Positions 35,820 to 48,400 of a DNA stretch of 64,000 nucleotides are shown in pieces (position 1 is the stretch's first letter; each line of letters starts with the position of its first letter). The DNA is from Haliclystus octoradiatus (Eukaryota; Cnidaria; Staurozoa; Stauromedusae; Haliclystidae): the NCBI GenBank assembly GCA_916610825.1, contig OU744446.1, positions 18,321,131-18,385,130 on the forward strand, in the 5' to 3' direction. Under the pieces are notes generated by a model, which saw only the letters and a list, made by a program, of their open reading frames with translations, did not search any database and was not told where the DNA came from. The translations under genes and the position numbers were made by a program.

Positions 35820-36253
35820 ATAGAATAGAATAGAATAGAATAGAATAGAATAGAATAGAATAAAATAGAATAGAATAGAATAGAATAGAATAGAATAGAA
35901 TAGAATAGAATAGAATAGAATAGAATAGAATAGAATAGAATAGAATAGAATAGAATAGAATAGAATAGAATAGAATAGAATAGAATAGAATAGAATAGAA
36001 TAGAATAGAATAGAATAGAATAGAATAGAATAGAATAGAATAGAATAGAATAGAATAGAATAGAATAGAATAGAATAGAATAGAATAGAATAGAATAGAA
36101 TAGAATAGAATAGAATAGAATAGAATAGAATAGAATAGAATAGAATAGAATAGAATAGAATAGAATAGAATAGAATAGAATAGAATAGAATAGAATAGAA
36201 TAGAATAGAATAGAATAGAATAGAATAGAATAGAATAGAATAGAATAGAATAG
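35820..36253. repeat. (TAGAA)n pentanucleotide tract, ~430 bp
   Basis: About 86 tandem TAGAA units with only one visible variant (TAAAA near 35861). Since 5 is not a multiple of 3, all minus-strand frames run as a FYSIL pentapeptide repeat; the apparent 176-residue ORF is meaningless. The near perfection implies recent expansion. Confidence 0.97.
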
Positions 36254-36829
36254 CATGTAGTAGCAGTAGTTCACATCATGAGAATAGTCTACATTGAACA
36301 AAGTTATGAAAATAAAGTGTGCCGTTTAATTGTACTGCTTCTTGATGTCAGAGAAAATAGGCTATAGTTTAATTGCGATTGAATATAAAATTAAATTGTA
36401 ATACTATAATAATTATTTAAAGTGATTGATATAATTCATTTCTAACAGTGTCTTTGAAATAATGTCTTGACATAGTCCATGTGTGAGGAATACCTATGTA
36501 AAAGTTTGATCCCCTGAAACTGATTTCCGCTTGCTACGATCAGTTATCACAGGTGGTAGATGAGGTATCTGTTTGCTTCCTGTCCCGCACATTGTATGTA
36601 TGTTTATTTATCAAATAAATTATGACTGGCAAAATACAGGAAAGCTTCCGGCTACCACTTATGTACAGCCATTGGTATGCAATATAAATATTAGATAAGA
36701 ATGTCAAAATAAAATAAGTTAGTAATGCTATCCATTACAAGCTAATTCAGTACTGAATGTGCTATACTGATTTATATTTACAATCTTTGAAGACTGCTTG
36801 AAATCATAAACAGTTGTCGAGGGTACACA
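36254..36829. other. Non-coding stretch
   Basis: No gene, repeat boundary or hairpin stands out. Confidence 0.4.
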
Positions 36830-37680
36830 TTCTTCTTATAATGGATTCAACATTGGTATTACCCGATTGCTGAATCCATGCTTGGCTGATTTTAGCTTCG
36901 GTGTTGATGATGGCTCCAGCCTCGCATTTTATTTTTATTTTTATCCATACTACATATTGAATTAAGTTCTAAATCGACAAGACTATGGCTTAATTTATAC
37001 ATCAGTCTTAAGTCATGCTGAATTCTACAGCTCTCCAGTGTTTCTATATCATATGCAATGAGACGTTATTGATGAGTTTTATAACAGGGATAGTCCACTC
37101 TGAAATTGTTCATGCATCTTGTCAAATTTCGCTGGACCTTCTCTAAAACAATGATAGCTTTAATCAGATGAGGATTTCATACTGGTGATGCATTTTCTAA
37201 TAAAGGTTTAACGGATGTTGTATAGGCTTTGATAAGCATAGCAGGATTTCGATTGATACAGCATTTCATAGATAAATATGATCTTGAGTAAGCGTTTGCA
37301 GCAATCGTTGGACTGTGAGATGAAGATTTAAGATCAGATGTTATAATCACACCAATATCTCAAATTTCATTTACATCTGCTACATCTGGTATTGAATTTC
37401 GTCTGGTTTATCTGTGTCCAGACAAGTTGTAAATACAAAAAGAAACTTTGGTGTTTCCAACAGAAAGAACAGCACATTTCTCAAATTCAATGCGGGGTTG
37501 CCATTTTCCAGCCCATTTGCATGAATTATCTAGGCTAATTGATAGATAACTTTTGGCAGTAGAACAGCAAGAAAATAGCCTTGCATCATCAGCAAATAAT
37601 TTGAATAACATATTAAAAATTACAACATCACTAAAATGGCAACAGCTCGAGGAACGACAGGAAAGAGAAGTCAACCTTAA
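36830..37680 (-). pseudogene. LINE reverse transcriptase fragment
   Basis: The minus strand reads FNMLFKLFADDARLFSCC (catalytic F-A-DD), CAVLSVGNTKVSFCIYNLSGH, then in shifted frames SDLKSSSHSPTIAANAYSRS and LENASPVWNPHL. These blocks align well with the fuller LINE at 56016-57347 (FADDSKFYSARK, DLKPSSHCSMIAAKAYSRS, LETCSPVWNPCL), so both are CR1/L2-like but different subfamilies. The part before FADD is missing. Confidence 0.8.
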
Positions 37681-37723
37681 ATTCCGTTAAAAAAAATACA
37701 TAGTAGATCTGCTTGACTCACCT

Positions 37724-37924
37724 TTGTTTGTACAAGCTGTGCAAGCGGATTTAAAACCATTCTTGTCAGAACTTCAAGAGCAAAAGACAAGACTAGAGAA
37801 AATTATTAATGTCCAAAAGAAAGAACTGGAAGATGTGAAAGAAATCGTAGAAGGAATCAGCAGAAATTTACGAATTAAAAAATCACAGAATGTTCAAAAT
37901 AGTCAGATAAGCTTTGCAAACTGA
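37724..37924 (+). CDS. Coiled-coil ORF, 66 residues
   Basis: FLSELQEQKTRLEKIINVQK is followed by more heptad-like Lys/Glu/Leu/Ile sequence: a clear coiled coil. It lies between inverted LINE and Copia pieces. It could be part of a LINE ORF1 or a captured exon. The reading extends upstream of the Met as DSPLFVQAVQAD. Unassigned. Confidence 0.35.
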   Translation: MFVQAVQADLKPFLSELQEQKTRLEKIINVQKKELEDVKEIVEGISRNLRIKKSQNVQNSQISFAN

Positions 37925-37944
37925 AAATTCACGGACTACTCAAC

Positions 37945-38085
37945 TGATTAATACTTGCGCCGGACCGTTATGGGCCAACCATTACTGGTGGATGATGGAA
38001 AAACAATCATGCACTCAAAACGAAGATGGTTGACCATACAGAGCCCGAATCGATCAAAGGAGCCATGAATTCAGACCTTAACAAA
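37945..38085 (+). repeat. Inverted copy of Copia segment
   Basis: Plus-strand copy of 38530-38660 (minus): both contain GCCGGACCGTTATGGGCCAA and encode TEP(E/Q)SIKGAMNSD. Identity is high, with a few substitutions. Together with the LINE inversion it forms a Copia-LINE block that interrupts the main Copia. Confidence 0.85.
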
Positions 38086-38194
38086 GGTGAGTCGAGCCGA
38101 TCTACCATGTATTTTATTTTATTTTTATTTTATCTTTCCTTTCGTTCCTCGAGTTGTTGCCATTTTAGTGATGTTGTAATTTTTAATATGTTAT

Positions 38195-40800
38195 TCAAAT
38201 TATTAGCTGATGATGCAAAGCTGTTTGCACATCCATTTGATGTATTTCCAGATCAAGCTTGTTGGCAATGACCAAGATTGATCTGATTGAATTGAATTTC
38301 GCTACTGGAGCGAACGTTTCTTCAACATCTACCTCTTCAGGTTGACCATACCCTTTTGCCACCATTCGTACCTTGCATCTTTCCACGTCGCCTGCAACAT
38401 TTATTTTTGTCATAAATGCTCACCTGGAAACAATCGCTTTCTTTTAGGAGGAACTCAAAAAATTCCCACGTCTCATTCAAATTCCGATTCAAATTCGTTG
38501 TCCAAGACATTTTTCCATTCCTTCTTTTTGTCTGAATTCATGGCTCCTTTGATCGATTGGGGCTCTGTATGGTCAACCATGTTCGTACTGAGTGCATGAT
38601 TGTTTTTCCACCATTCACCAGTAATGGTTGGCCCATAACGGTCCGGCGCAAGTATTGATCTTCTCAACTGTCTTTGACTGTCCTGATCAGTTGCTGGATC
38701 ATCGGCTCCTTGGATTTTTTCTGCTGGCTGGATATCTGCCTCTTTATCATGATCGGCAGCATTTTCACTTGACTCATTGTCGTCTGAGGTATTCGGTAAA
38801 TCAATATCTTCCCCCTGCCCTGCAACTGATGCTGTTTTTCGTCACCGTCCCGATTTCCAAACTTTTCCTCGTCATATTGAACATCTCTCGACACATAAAG
38901 CTTCTTGCTCTTTGACTCCCACAAACGATAACCCGTCTTTTGCATGCTGTAGCTAATGAATATACATTTGTTAGATTTTTGAGTCCAACATTCGTTTTTT
39001 CTGCTTTGGTATGTGCCTAAACGCATCACACTCGGGTTCTTAATGTTTGGCTTTGTGCCTGTAGACAGCGTGTATGGCACTGCCCCTTGAACAGCTTTTG
39101 TTGGGGATCTATTCCGAAGAATCGCTGTAGTCACAACAGCTTCTCCTCAAAACGAGTATGGGTGTTTCGCAGCATGATTTCAGCCCTTGCAGACTCAACT
39201 ATAGTCCTGTTTTCCCTCTCCGCAAACTCCATCCTGCTCCAGTGTGTAATCGTCGCTTCGTTGCCTTTGAATACCATTCGTCTTACACAACTCTTCAAAT
39301 TCTTTGGTTGTACATTCCATGCAATTGTCAGTTCTAACTTTCTTGATATGTCTTCCTGTGAGATTTTGAAGCATGGCATTGTATTCACGAAACTTGCTAA
39401 TCGCTTGGCTTTTCTCTCTCATCAAATAAACTGACACATGTCTTGATTTGTCATCGATGAATGTGATGATGTATCAGTGATTGCCATGAGAACGGGTTTA
39501 CATGGGACCACAAATGTCACCATGAATAATCTCTCCAACCTCGTTTACTCTTTTGGCCTGATTCTTTGGAAATGGCTTCCTGGCTTGTTCCCCCATTATG
39601 CATCCTTCGCAAACACCTTGTCTTGCTCCCCCGCCATCTCCCGCCATCACCTTTGATGCAGTACTGCACTTTTTATTGTCCTCGCATTTATGTACTGTAC
39701 TTCTGCAATCAACAAATACAGTTTCATTCCTAGTTGACATACTCCTGATCCTACTTTGTCACCTTTCTTGTCTTTGAGGAAGCATTTCTTACCTTCAAAT
39801 TTTACTTCAAAACCTCTAGCCGTGATCGCCTTTACTGACAACAGATTCTTCGCCAGATCCGTTACATGTAATACCTTAGCAAATTGACCATCCCTGCCTC
39901 CAAACTCCAAACTCCCATCTGGCATTGCCAATTCCAATGCATTGAACCACTCTGTCATCTCCCAACTTAATTTCCCGTGACTTATTCAATCGTCGATAAG
40001 TACTGAATTGTGATCTATTGAAACACATGTGACATGAAGCACCGAATCAACATATCAATCGCCATTCTCAGACTCTGTGCCATTTTCCTCACCAAGGAAC
40101 AGAAATTCCCTTCGGTTACTTGATCCGTTTGCCTCTTGCTGTTTGTTTGACCTGCTGCCTGCTTTCTTCCACGTCCCTTTGCAATCCCTTGAAAAATGTC
40201 CCGTTTTTCCAAATTAAAAGTATGCCGACTTCTTGCAGTCACGTGCGATGTGACCTTTCCATTTGCCCTTGAAGCATGACCGTGTAACCTTTCAACAACA
40301 AACTCCATTGTTAGAGAGTCAGCTCTTGATTCCAATGCAACAATCAATTTTCCAAAGAAGCCATGATGACTACACAATAACGTCGCGACTTGATCATCTT
40401 CTGTCACAACAGCGCCAACCGATTCCAATTGCTCGACAAGCCCTCTCATGATATTAATGTGGTCTACTATGTTTGCATCTTCAGATATAACAGTCTGGAA
40501 GTATTTCTTCTTCAAGAACAATTTATTCGCAAGTGACTTCACCTGATAGTGACACTCCATGCTTTTCCACGCTTCGCTAGCACCGTTGCTTGACTTCACC
40601 AATGACAACGCCGTGTCACCAAGAGACAGACATATCGTTGCGAAAGCTTTTCTCGCTTGCTTCCTGTATTTGTCTTTTGCTTCCTCTACAGTGGGTTATT
40701 TATCCTCTCCACTCACAATCTCCCATAAACCTTAGTCTTCAAGAACCATCTGCAGCTTGAACTTCCACAAGTGGAAATTTTGTCCCTCGAACTTTTCCAT
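38195..40800 (-). pseudogene. Ty1/Copia retrotransposon, truncated and broken
   Basis: On the minus strand from 40800: gag (MEKFEGQNFHLWKFKLQMVL, with two early stops, then SLVKSSNGASEAWKSMECHY). The pre-integrase and integrase follow (CEGCIMGEQARKPFPK, HGDICGPM, KVRTDNC, GVCGEGKQ/VAEREN-type block). After a linker (GYRLWESKSKKLYVSRDVQY) comes the start of reverse transcriptase (CKVRMVAKGYGQPEEVDVEE, FAPVAKFNSIRSIL, MDVQTA). The reading is in at least seven frames' worth of fragments. It ends abruptly in RT motif A at about 38240, where the inverted LINE block begins. No LTRs were found. Confidence 0.88.
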
Positions 40801-41010
40801 CTTCGACGAAGTGCTCTATTCTTCCATTTTTGTTTTAAATCCACAGGTTTCAGCCATTACAAATCTCGGCCCATAACCTGTTACAAATCTATTTAGACAT
40901 GAATCAGAGACATCAACCACACAGTGAGATAGGGTTAACGCAATCAATGTGATTCCAGGATTAATTGACTGATACGTGGCTTAATCTAATTTGCATAATT
41001 CATGCACTAA

Positions 41011-43965
41011 TTACCTTGCATCTATAATGTAAACATTAATTATTCCAATAGTTTTTTTCTGTTTTGGATGGTGGTGGCTGGCACTGTTTGTGGCTTTGTT
41101 AATTCTGCTAGTGCCACCAGGCCAATAATATGCGTCAATAAATTGAAGATGGGTAGCTGTAATGTTCTTTGGACGACTAAACGTTCCTGTCTGAATAGAC
41201 ATGCCTCGTGGAATGATAGTCCCTCTTTTATAGTGAAATAGTATCTCATGTCTCCAAATAAATGCCGTTTTGCTGGCCATGATTCTTTGAGATATTTCCG
41301 TACCAATTGTAGTTCCTGATCTAGTAATTGCCGTAGAGATGTAATAGTTATGCTATCGTAATCATCTTATAGTGCTGCTTCTTCATCTGGTGTAAGGGAT
41401 ACACCAAATATTAAAGAGCATGTCTGCAAACTCATTATTAGTACCTTTTTTGTGTTCGATGTCATAATCTAAACAGCGGAGTCTATCAAACCATCGGCTG
41501 ATTCTCCTGGATGGATGAACGTTTAGTCGGGAATCGGATAATCGGTAAACAGATAAATTTGATCAGTTCTTAGGGTAAATTGTCGACCCATTAAATACTA
41601 CTCACAATGCTCACACGCCCTTACTCATGCTAAAGCTTTTCTCTCGGGTATAGAGTAATTGCGTTCGGCAGTGGACAGGGTCTTTGATGCAAATTATATT
41701 TGTCTGTCCTGACCGTTTTGAGTTTGAGATAGCATTGCTCCTATGCCTACATCTGATGCATCTGTCGTTACATAGGTCGGAAGGCTAGGATTGTATGGGA
41801 TCAGTACTTCAGGTGATGCGATTCTTGCCTTGAGTACTTTGAATGATGTTTTGCACAAAGGTGACCATTCAAAAGTAACTTCTTTTAGAGTGAGCTTCTT
41901 CAATGGTTCTTTCCGTGATGCGTAGTCTCTGATAAATGGTGCATAATATTGGCATGATCCTAAGAATTGTTGAATTTCATTAGAATTTGTTGGTTCTCTC
42001 AATGAAATAATGGCTGAGAAGTTGTTAGGATCAGGTGAGATGATAGTAACGTTGGGTTTGGACTTGATCATATGCCCCAGAATTGTAATTTCTATCTGTG
42101 CCAAGGTGATCTTTTCTTTCTTTAATCTGAAGTTGTTTGTTTGTAATTATTGAAGAACCAATCGAAGGCGTAAATCGTGTTCTTTTCTTGTTTTACGTCT
42201 TACCAGGATGTCGTCACACTGAGGATGGACACAAGGGATATTAACTACTGTCTTTTCAGTCTCTCTCTGAAATTCTGCACCCGAGTCAACGAGACCCATT
42301 GCTGCTCGTGTGAATTTACAGAAGCCATGACTTTCAGTGATGAATGCTGTTAGCGGGCGTGACACTGCAGGGTCCAATTCAAGATAATAATAAGCGTTTG
42401 ATATGCCTAGTTTGGAAAAGTATTTATCCTCACCCACATTATCAGGTATGTCACCAATTAGTGGCACGGGATGAGTTTGTGGTATAACGTCACAGTTAAG
42501 ACCACCTTCGCAATCAACTTTTAGCTGTGCATCTCTCTTGTTCTTTTTCCTTGTAAAATGAGCAGGATGGACATAATCTCAATTGATTTGTTCAATTATT
42601 CTAGCTTCAAGGAATTCTTGAACAAATTTTGCTGCTTCATCTCGAGGTGCTATTGCAGGCAGGTCAAATCTCTTCGGTGTTGATCCATCTCGTAGAATGA
42701 TTCGATGTTGATAGCCAGGGAATTTTCCTAGATTTTCTTCAAATTCATTTGTTAATGACTCAAGCAGTGCATGTGGTTCAAGCGTTGCTGTTGATGCTGT
42801 TGATGATTTTATTGGCTGTGTCGAATTGAGCTCCAAGTGTTGCTTAGTAATTGATCCTAATTACCGAGATATGTGTGTCCCGTACAATAAAGAATTTAAC
42901 AATAGCAGATATAGTAGACATGTATGTCATATGCGATGAAATTGTCCCTAACACATTGGTTACAGCGGAAGAGTCAAAGTTATGCAATATCAAATTGTTG
43001 GGTGTTAATTCAATATTCGAGAAATATTGTTTGTACAGATTTTCTGATAATGTTGAAACATCTACACCTGTATCTGCAATTAGGGTAGTGTTGACAATTT
43101 TAGGGTGTGGCCCATTTACTGTCTTGATTTGTACATGCATATGGATCTTGTTATCAGGTAAGCAAATTTCTTCAATTGTTTGGGTGTTTTGACTTGTATT
43201 TGAATTACTTTTAGGTTTCCTGCATACCCTTGAGATATGAATGGATATCCAACAGTTGTACCAAAAGGTTTGCCTTTTGCAGGGCAATTACTAGCTCCAT
43301 GGAAATGACCATCTTGCCCACATCCTAAACACTGTTTGTTGTTGTTGTTGCTCGTGCTTTACTGGTACTATTATTGTTATCATTACTATCATTACTGTTG
43401 CCGCTGCCGTTGCTATTATTTCTACGACAGCCATTATTGTTTCTATTGTTATCTGCCGATGTGTTGTATTGTTTGTTGCTGTGGTTATTACCGCGTCGTT
43501 TTTACTTATAACCAGATATTGCACTTTCGGCCGCTGAGTGAAGTTGTGAGATGTCTTTTTTGTGGTTTCGTGTGCACGAATGAAATTAGTAATTACTATT
43601 AAATCAGAGTTATCATGTTCGGCAAAAAGACGATTTTGTTCCTCTTTATCTCAACGATTTAACACAAGATTGTCAGCTAATGCACTGTTTTCATCAGCTG
43701 TTGTGGCAAGGTTGCAGTAGCTAATATTCTTAATTCAGTGGTCCAGTGGTCTATGGTTTCGTATTGTCGCTCTGTTGCCGTTCACGAAATGTTTTAATTC
43801 AAGCCGTCTGTTTACTGTTGGTTTGAATAGATCTTCACATTGTTTTTGAAATATGTCATGGGCTCTGTCGCATTCTGTGGCGTGTGGTATGCCTGAGATC
43901 TGTCTTTGATCTTCTGCTCCTAGAAAAGCAAACAGGTCGAAACTGCGGGCCTTGTCTGTGAACAA
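41011..43965 (-). pseudogene. Second Ty3/Gypsy element, heavily decayed
   Basis: Minus strand, several frames. 43965-43735 is capsid-like (DLFAFLGAEDQRQI...). 43287-42844 is protease, with an intact ADTGVDVSTLS. 42836-42147 is reverse transcriptase (PVPLIGDIPD, FSKLGISNAYYYLELDP, FTRAAMGL, QCDDILV). 42104-41694 is thumb and the start of RNase H (FLGSCQYYAPFIRDYA, TTDASDVGIGAMLSQ). Broken sequence down to 41011 includes IFGVSLTPDEEAA and YYWPGGTSR of the integrase zinc region. The motif A Asp is replaced by Gly (KLGIS), while the DD of the catalytic box remains. No LTRs or integrase core were seen. Older than the element at 13537. Confidence 0.85.
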
Positions 43966-44314
43966 TTTTGGTGGTTGCTGACCCGGTCAATGTTCGACGA
44001 ACTTACGTTGCCTACTAGTGGTTGTGTTGGTATGTTACGTAGTTTTTTTCTGTTCAATGAGATGCAATTCCTTTCTTTCTACGTACACATTAAATATGGT
44101 TATCCATTGAGTCCACGAGATTGTCGATTCACAGCCCACATGGATACGGCAGAAACTCACGTGGCAAGCCTTTGAAATCAGACATGTTAATCTATCAAAA
44201 AGTAATGACTTCCCGACCAAAATACGAGAAAATGTTGTGGGTTCGTAAAAATTAAATAAGTACACCTCATTTCCAATGTTATAAGGTGGCTTAGTACGCA
44301 AAGGGATAAACAAT

Positions 44315-45800
44315 ACTCAGATCAATACAATCGTGACTGCTCACGTTCACTCGACTCTATACTCTTATTTAATCTATTGTATCATGTTGAAATATATGTA
44401 ATTTGATCTACATCGTTAAATGGAGAATGTTACATTGTTACATTGTCACATTTCAAATGCAATCATCGTCAGTGAATAAAGTGGAAACATATTGAGGATT
44501 TCGGGGTAATAATGTCCTTATCTAGTATTCCAGCCCGTAATCCAGCTTGTTTTTCTAAAGTTAACCATTATAGTTGCTGTAGATTGTCGTTCATTTTAGA
44601 GAATTTGGTTTCCCTTGGATGAGTTTAGAGGCCTAATTGTATCAGGGAAGGATGTGAATTTTCCCTTACTGGTATTGCATACAAGGCAGGTCGGAGTATA
44701 ATAGATTCTACAATGGCTCTAGTACCAGCTGCAATTCTTACACAAGGAGGAACACCTGTGAACTTGCCAAAATGGCAAAAAAATTATTATTTCCTGACCT
44801 TTTAGAAAAGGTTATTCGGGAATCTCCTAGCAGGGCATGTATCATATTTACAGCTGTATAACAGGCATTTCGCAACAGGAATGCAACACTGAAAATTTTA
44901 TACCCCAAAAATGCCAGCATAATACTTCATAAGAATGTCATATTTCCGTATATAGCACATATAGATATATATATATATAACCCCAGAGCTGCACTGTATC
45001 GCTTCACATGAGCAGCCAATGTTTATCTGCGCCCCTGAATTTCATGTTGAACGGAACTACAATGCCACGGCTGATACCTGTAATGAGCATTTACAATCAT
45101 TTCTCTGAGCAAAACAAATGCTTTCTCTGAGCAAAACAAATGCTTTCACTGTGAAAACAAGTTCATGAACTGGTTAACTAACATACAATCCATATTTATT
45201 TCATTCCAACTATATAGTCAACATGCCATTTACTTATACATAGCCCATATTTATTTAATTTGAAAGATGTAGTACAATAGAGCATCAATCTCATTTTCAC
45301 AATACTTTACATGTATATAGAAATAATTATTAAAACTGAAATCCACTATCAGTGTTGTTCTGCATTTTTAATTCCCTTTCATGATTCTCTTGTTTTATTG
45401 ACATTCTTCTTGACAAGTTTTATTGCAGACTACAAATGGGAGCAGTGTGATCTCTTTGAGGGGCCCAAGGCTGACTGGCCCCGGGCGCACTACGCAAGGC
45501 GAAGGCTCTTTATGTGCAATGCACAAAAGAGTCCATTTAACAATTGGAAACTATCACCGAGTTGGATACTTCTTTCGAATAGTCAACTAGGTTCACCATT
45601 TTAAATGTAAACAGTTGTAGTGTACAAGAAATTAAAATCTATTCCAAACTGCTTTTTCGTTTCTTGAATAATGATTCTAGAATAAACTAGAATGATCGAA
45701 TGAATCCTCAAAATTTGATTGGTCGCTGAGCGTGTTTCAAATCTCGATGAAACATCATCATGGTTGAAACATGGTTGCTACCCAAAACAAAGTAATCAAA
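44315..45800. other. Non-coding stretch
   Basis: No gene supported. A 22-base unit (TTCTCTGAGCAAAACAAATG plus CT) is tandemly duplicated at 45101-45144. Around 45425-45600 a short GC-richer frame (DYKWEQCDLFEGPKADWP) might be an exon but has no recognised domain. Confidence 0.45.
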
Positions 45801-45809
45801 ACATTCAAA

Positions 45810-47072
45810 ATGGCAGAACAAGTAAACTTCAGTTTCGGATATGATTTTTCCAACAATAATAATATGAATGCTGGTAGGTTTTGTAAAAAAACCGATGAAG
45901 AAATTGACGAGCTTTTGTTGAGTTCAAGTGCGAAGTCAACCAAATACAAAACTTCCCACGCAATAAAAATATTCAAAGGTAAATTGCTTTCAAAATTATT
46001 ATCAAAATACAACAATACGCACAACATTAATTTTGCTGGCATAAAATACAAAATTTGCATTAAAATATATTGTGTTGTTTTACATCACAATGGGCGATTG
46101 TCAGTGGAATAACTGAGGAGCTTGAGAAGATGACGCCCGAGACTTTAGATAGACATTTGCGAAGGTTTTACGCTGAAGTGCGAAATAAACAAGGGGATGA
46201 CTACTCCAAGTCTACGTTGATAGGAATTCGTTATGGTTTAGAGCGCCACCTCAACCAGCCACCTGCAACAAAAGGTATAAGCTTTAATGATGTGGCATTC
46301 AAGACTTCAAATTCAATATTGAATGCTAAAATCAAAGAATTAAAAAGACATGAAAAAGAAAAAGTCGTCCATAAGGAAGCCATAAAAAAGCGACCTTGAA
46401 ATATTGAAGGACAGCGAGGTGTTTTCTACAGATACCCCCCAAACACTCCTCCAAAACGTTTGGTTTAATGTAACGATTTACTTCTGTAGAAGAGGAAGAG
46501 AGGGACAACGGTCGCTGAAAAAAAATTGTTTGAATTTAAAGTGGATGAATACAATTCAGAATATCTATGCATGAGCCACAATGAGTTGGATAAAAATCAC
46601 CAAGGGGGGATGGACGAAAGAGAAGAATAGAGCAATATAGGAAGTTTGTACAAAACTACCAATAAATTCGATGGGTATACAGCTGTTAAATCCTACCTTG
46701 AAAAGATAAATCCATCCTGTGACGCTCTATTTCAATATCCGAAGAGACGCTGGACACCACTTGATGCTGGAGTAACGTGGTTTGAAAATCGTCCTTTGGG
46801 TGTAAATGCCCTTGGCGATATGATGAAAATAATAAGTAAGGATGCGGGGCTTAATGGAAAATAGACATATTATGTCCATCTCTGGACACAAAAACGAACA
46901 GTCGCTACAACATTACAATTCTAGGCCATCAGAATTCCAATTAAGACAGTGTAGTGATGCCATCTCGAATGCATTAGGAAATGATCATCCAGTTGATCAA
47001 GATCAACACAACAACAGTAGCACTATGAGCAGCGTCAACGTCCTTGCCCTCGGAAGCAGGTCCATCCAATAA
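45810..47072 (+). pseudogene. Crypton (DUF3504 tyrosine recombinase), decayed
   Basis: Starts MAEQVNFSFGYDFSNN, with KKTDEEIDELLLSSSAKSTK, the usual N-terminus of animal Crypton and Crypton-derived proteins. After a non-matching ~100 bases (possible intron or insertion) it reads EELEKMTPETLDRHLRRFYA, GDDYSKSTLIGIRYGLERHL and FKTSNSILNAKIKELKR. The catalytic half follows in pieces: SCDALFQYPKRRWTPLDA, WFENRPLGVNALGDMM and, in another frame, NRHIMSISGHKNEQSLQHY. The GH and final Tyr of tyrosine recombinases are present. The segment that should hold an HxxR lies in the break near 46860 and is missing. Confidence 0.85.
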
Positions 47073-48400
47073 TTCTGTACAATCGTTGTTCAACAACTGC
47101 ACAATCGGTTCGGTGAGCGTTCATTACAACAGATAAACCACTTTTAAATTATACTCAAATTGTTACTTGTTATTAGTTTCAAATGTTTTTTGATCAAGTT
47201 CAATTGAATCATAGTTAATAGAGACGATTAAATTCCACAAAACACTTGTGTCATTTATGTGCAGTATCCTTTGCACAAGTTCAGTCCTTCCAAAATATAA
47301 TGGCGGAAATTTCAGCGGTAATCTCAGAAGGAGTCTAAGCCAGCGTTATCACGTGATTCAAATAATGATTTTCATTGGATTATATTCAGTTCGATTTATT
47401 CGTGATATGAAGTGACAGTTTTTGTTGGAAAGTCAAAACATAAACATCATGAAATCGGGAAATCTTAATTAACAACGAAGTCTGGTTTGTTCATTTTAGA
47501 AAAGCGTTCATGCACGGGTTTTGCCGTGCTCGGATATTCATTACGCTTCACTCGTGTCTTCCCAACATCACTCATGCAGGTAAATCGTGATGAAGCACGG
47601 CAACCCGTGCATGAACCCCTTAATTACAGTCAAGTATAGAATTTCATAGATCTCAATCAAATTCATCCATGACGACTGCAGCATCAAGATTTCGAGGACA
47701 AATTTACCTCTAAATGCTTCAGATATAATTTCCAAACAAAACAGTTTATTAGCTACAGATAGGTGATGGATAGATGTTGTTGCAAAAATGAACTTAATTA
47801 GCGAACTAATATTTAATTTAGAACCTGCAATAGAAGTAGGAACAAGAAAATGAAGAGGCGATTATAATTATATTAAAATTGTTTTTGTATAGCTTACCAT
47901 TTTAAATCGCCATTCAAACTTTGTCGGAATTGACGATGAACTACAAGATGCTCTCGTGTAAAATTGAGTCAAAACATTTGCAAACAATTCTATACCGCTA
48001 TTTGTTAAAATTTTCCTAAGGAATTCCAATCGCCCACTTTGATAAAATAATGAACGAATGAGCAACTAATAAGAATATGTACTCATCATCGAATAGTATC
48101 CTAGTCTTGTGATGTTACTAAAAAGGAATATTGGTAGACTCGAGACAACGTACTTAATTTAGTGATACACAGATACACACAAATGCTAACATAACATTAA
48201 ACAATATTAGATGCCATTGCAATAGCCATTACAATAGCCACGCTTCATTGGTGCACTCTGTTAACATTGCTTTGTTAATAATTAATTTGATACCTCATTG
48301 GCTTATTGCATATTGTCCTGCATGGTAGTAATTACTTCAAAGCTGCAGGGAGTCTTCTTTTACAAAAGAGTTAATGTTCGTCAAGTTCTAGAAATCTTGC
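47073..48400. other. Non-coding stretch with a hairpin
   Basis: No gene seen apart from the hairpin at 47506-47615. Confidence 0.45.
47506..47615. mobile_element. 110-bp foldback MITE
   Basis: GTTCATGCACGGGTTTTGCC (47506) pairs with GGCAACCCGTGCATGAAC at the right end. An inner weaker stem involves TTCATTACG and CGTGATGAA. Its arm organisation resembles the element at 8253-8421. Confidence 0.75.

Larger units (their letters stand above)
37575..38235. repeat. Inverted duplication of LINE sequence
   Basis: 37575-37730 (minus) and 38080-38235 (plus) are inverted near-identical copies. Both read from ACAAAGGTGAGTC through CGTTCCTCGAG to the FADD-type LINE motif. The break at 38080 joins directly to Copia sequence. 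Confidence 0.85.

Noticed and set aside
35771-36301. 176-residue ORF of FYSIL repeats
   Set aside because: It is the translation of a pentanucleotide microsatellite; every frame of that strand gives the same peptide.
42851-43192. 113-residue plus-strand ORF
   Set aside because: Antisense of the second Gypsy protease region.
45425-45604. Exon with DYKWEQCDLFEGPKADWP
   Set aside because: GC-richer and open, but no splice borders or family could be supported.
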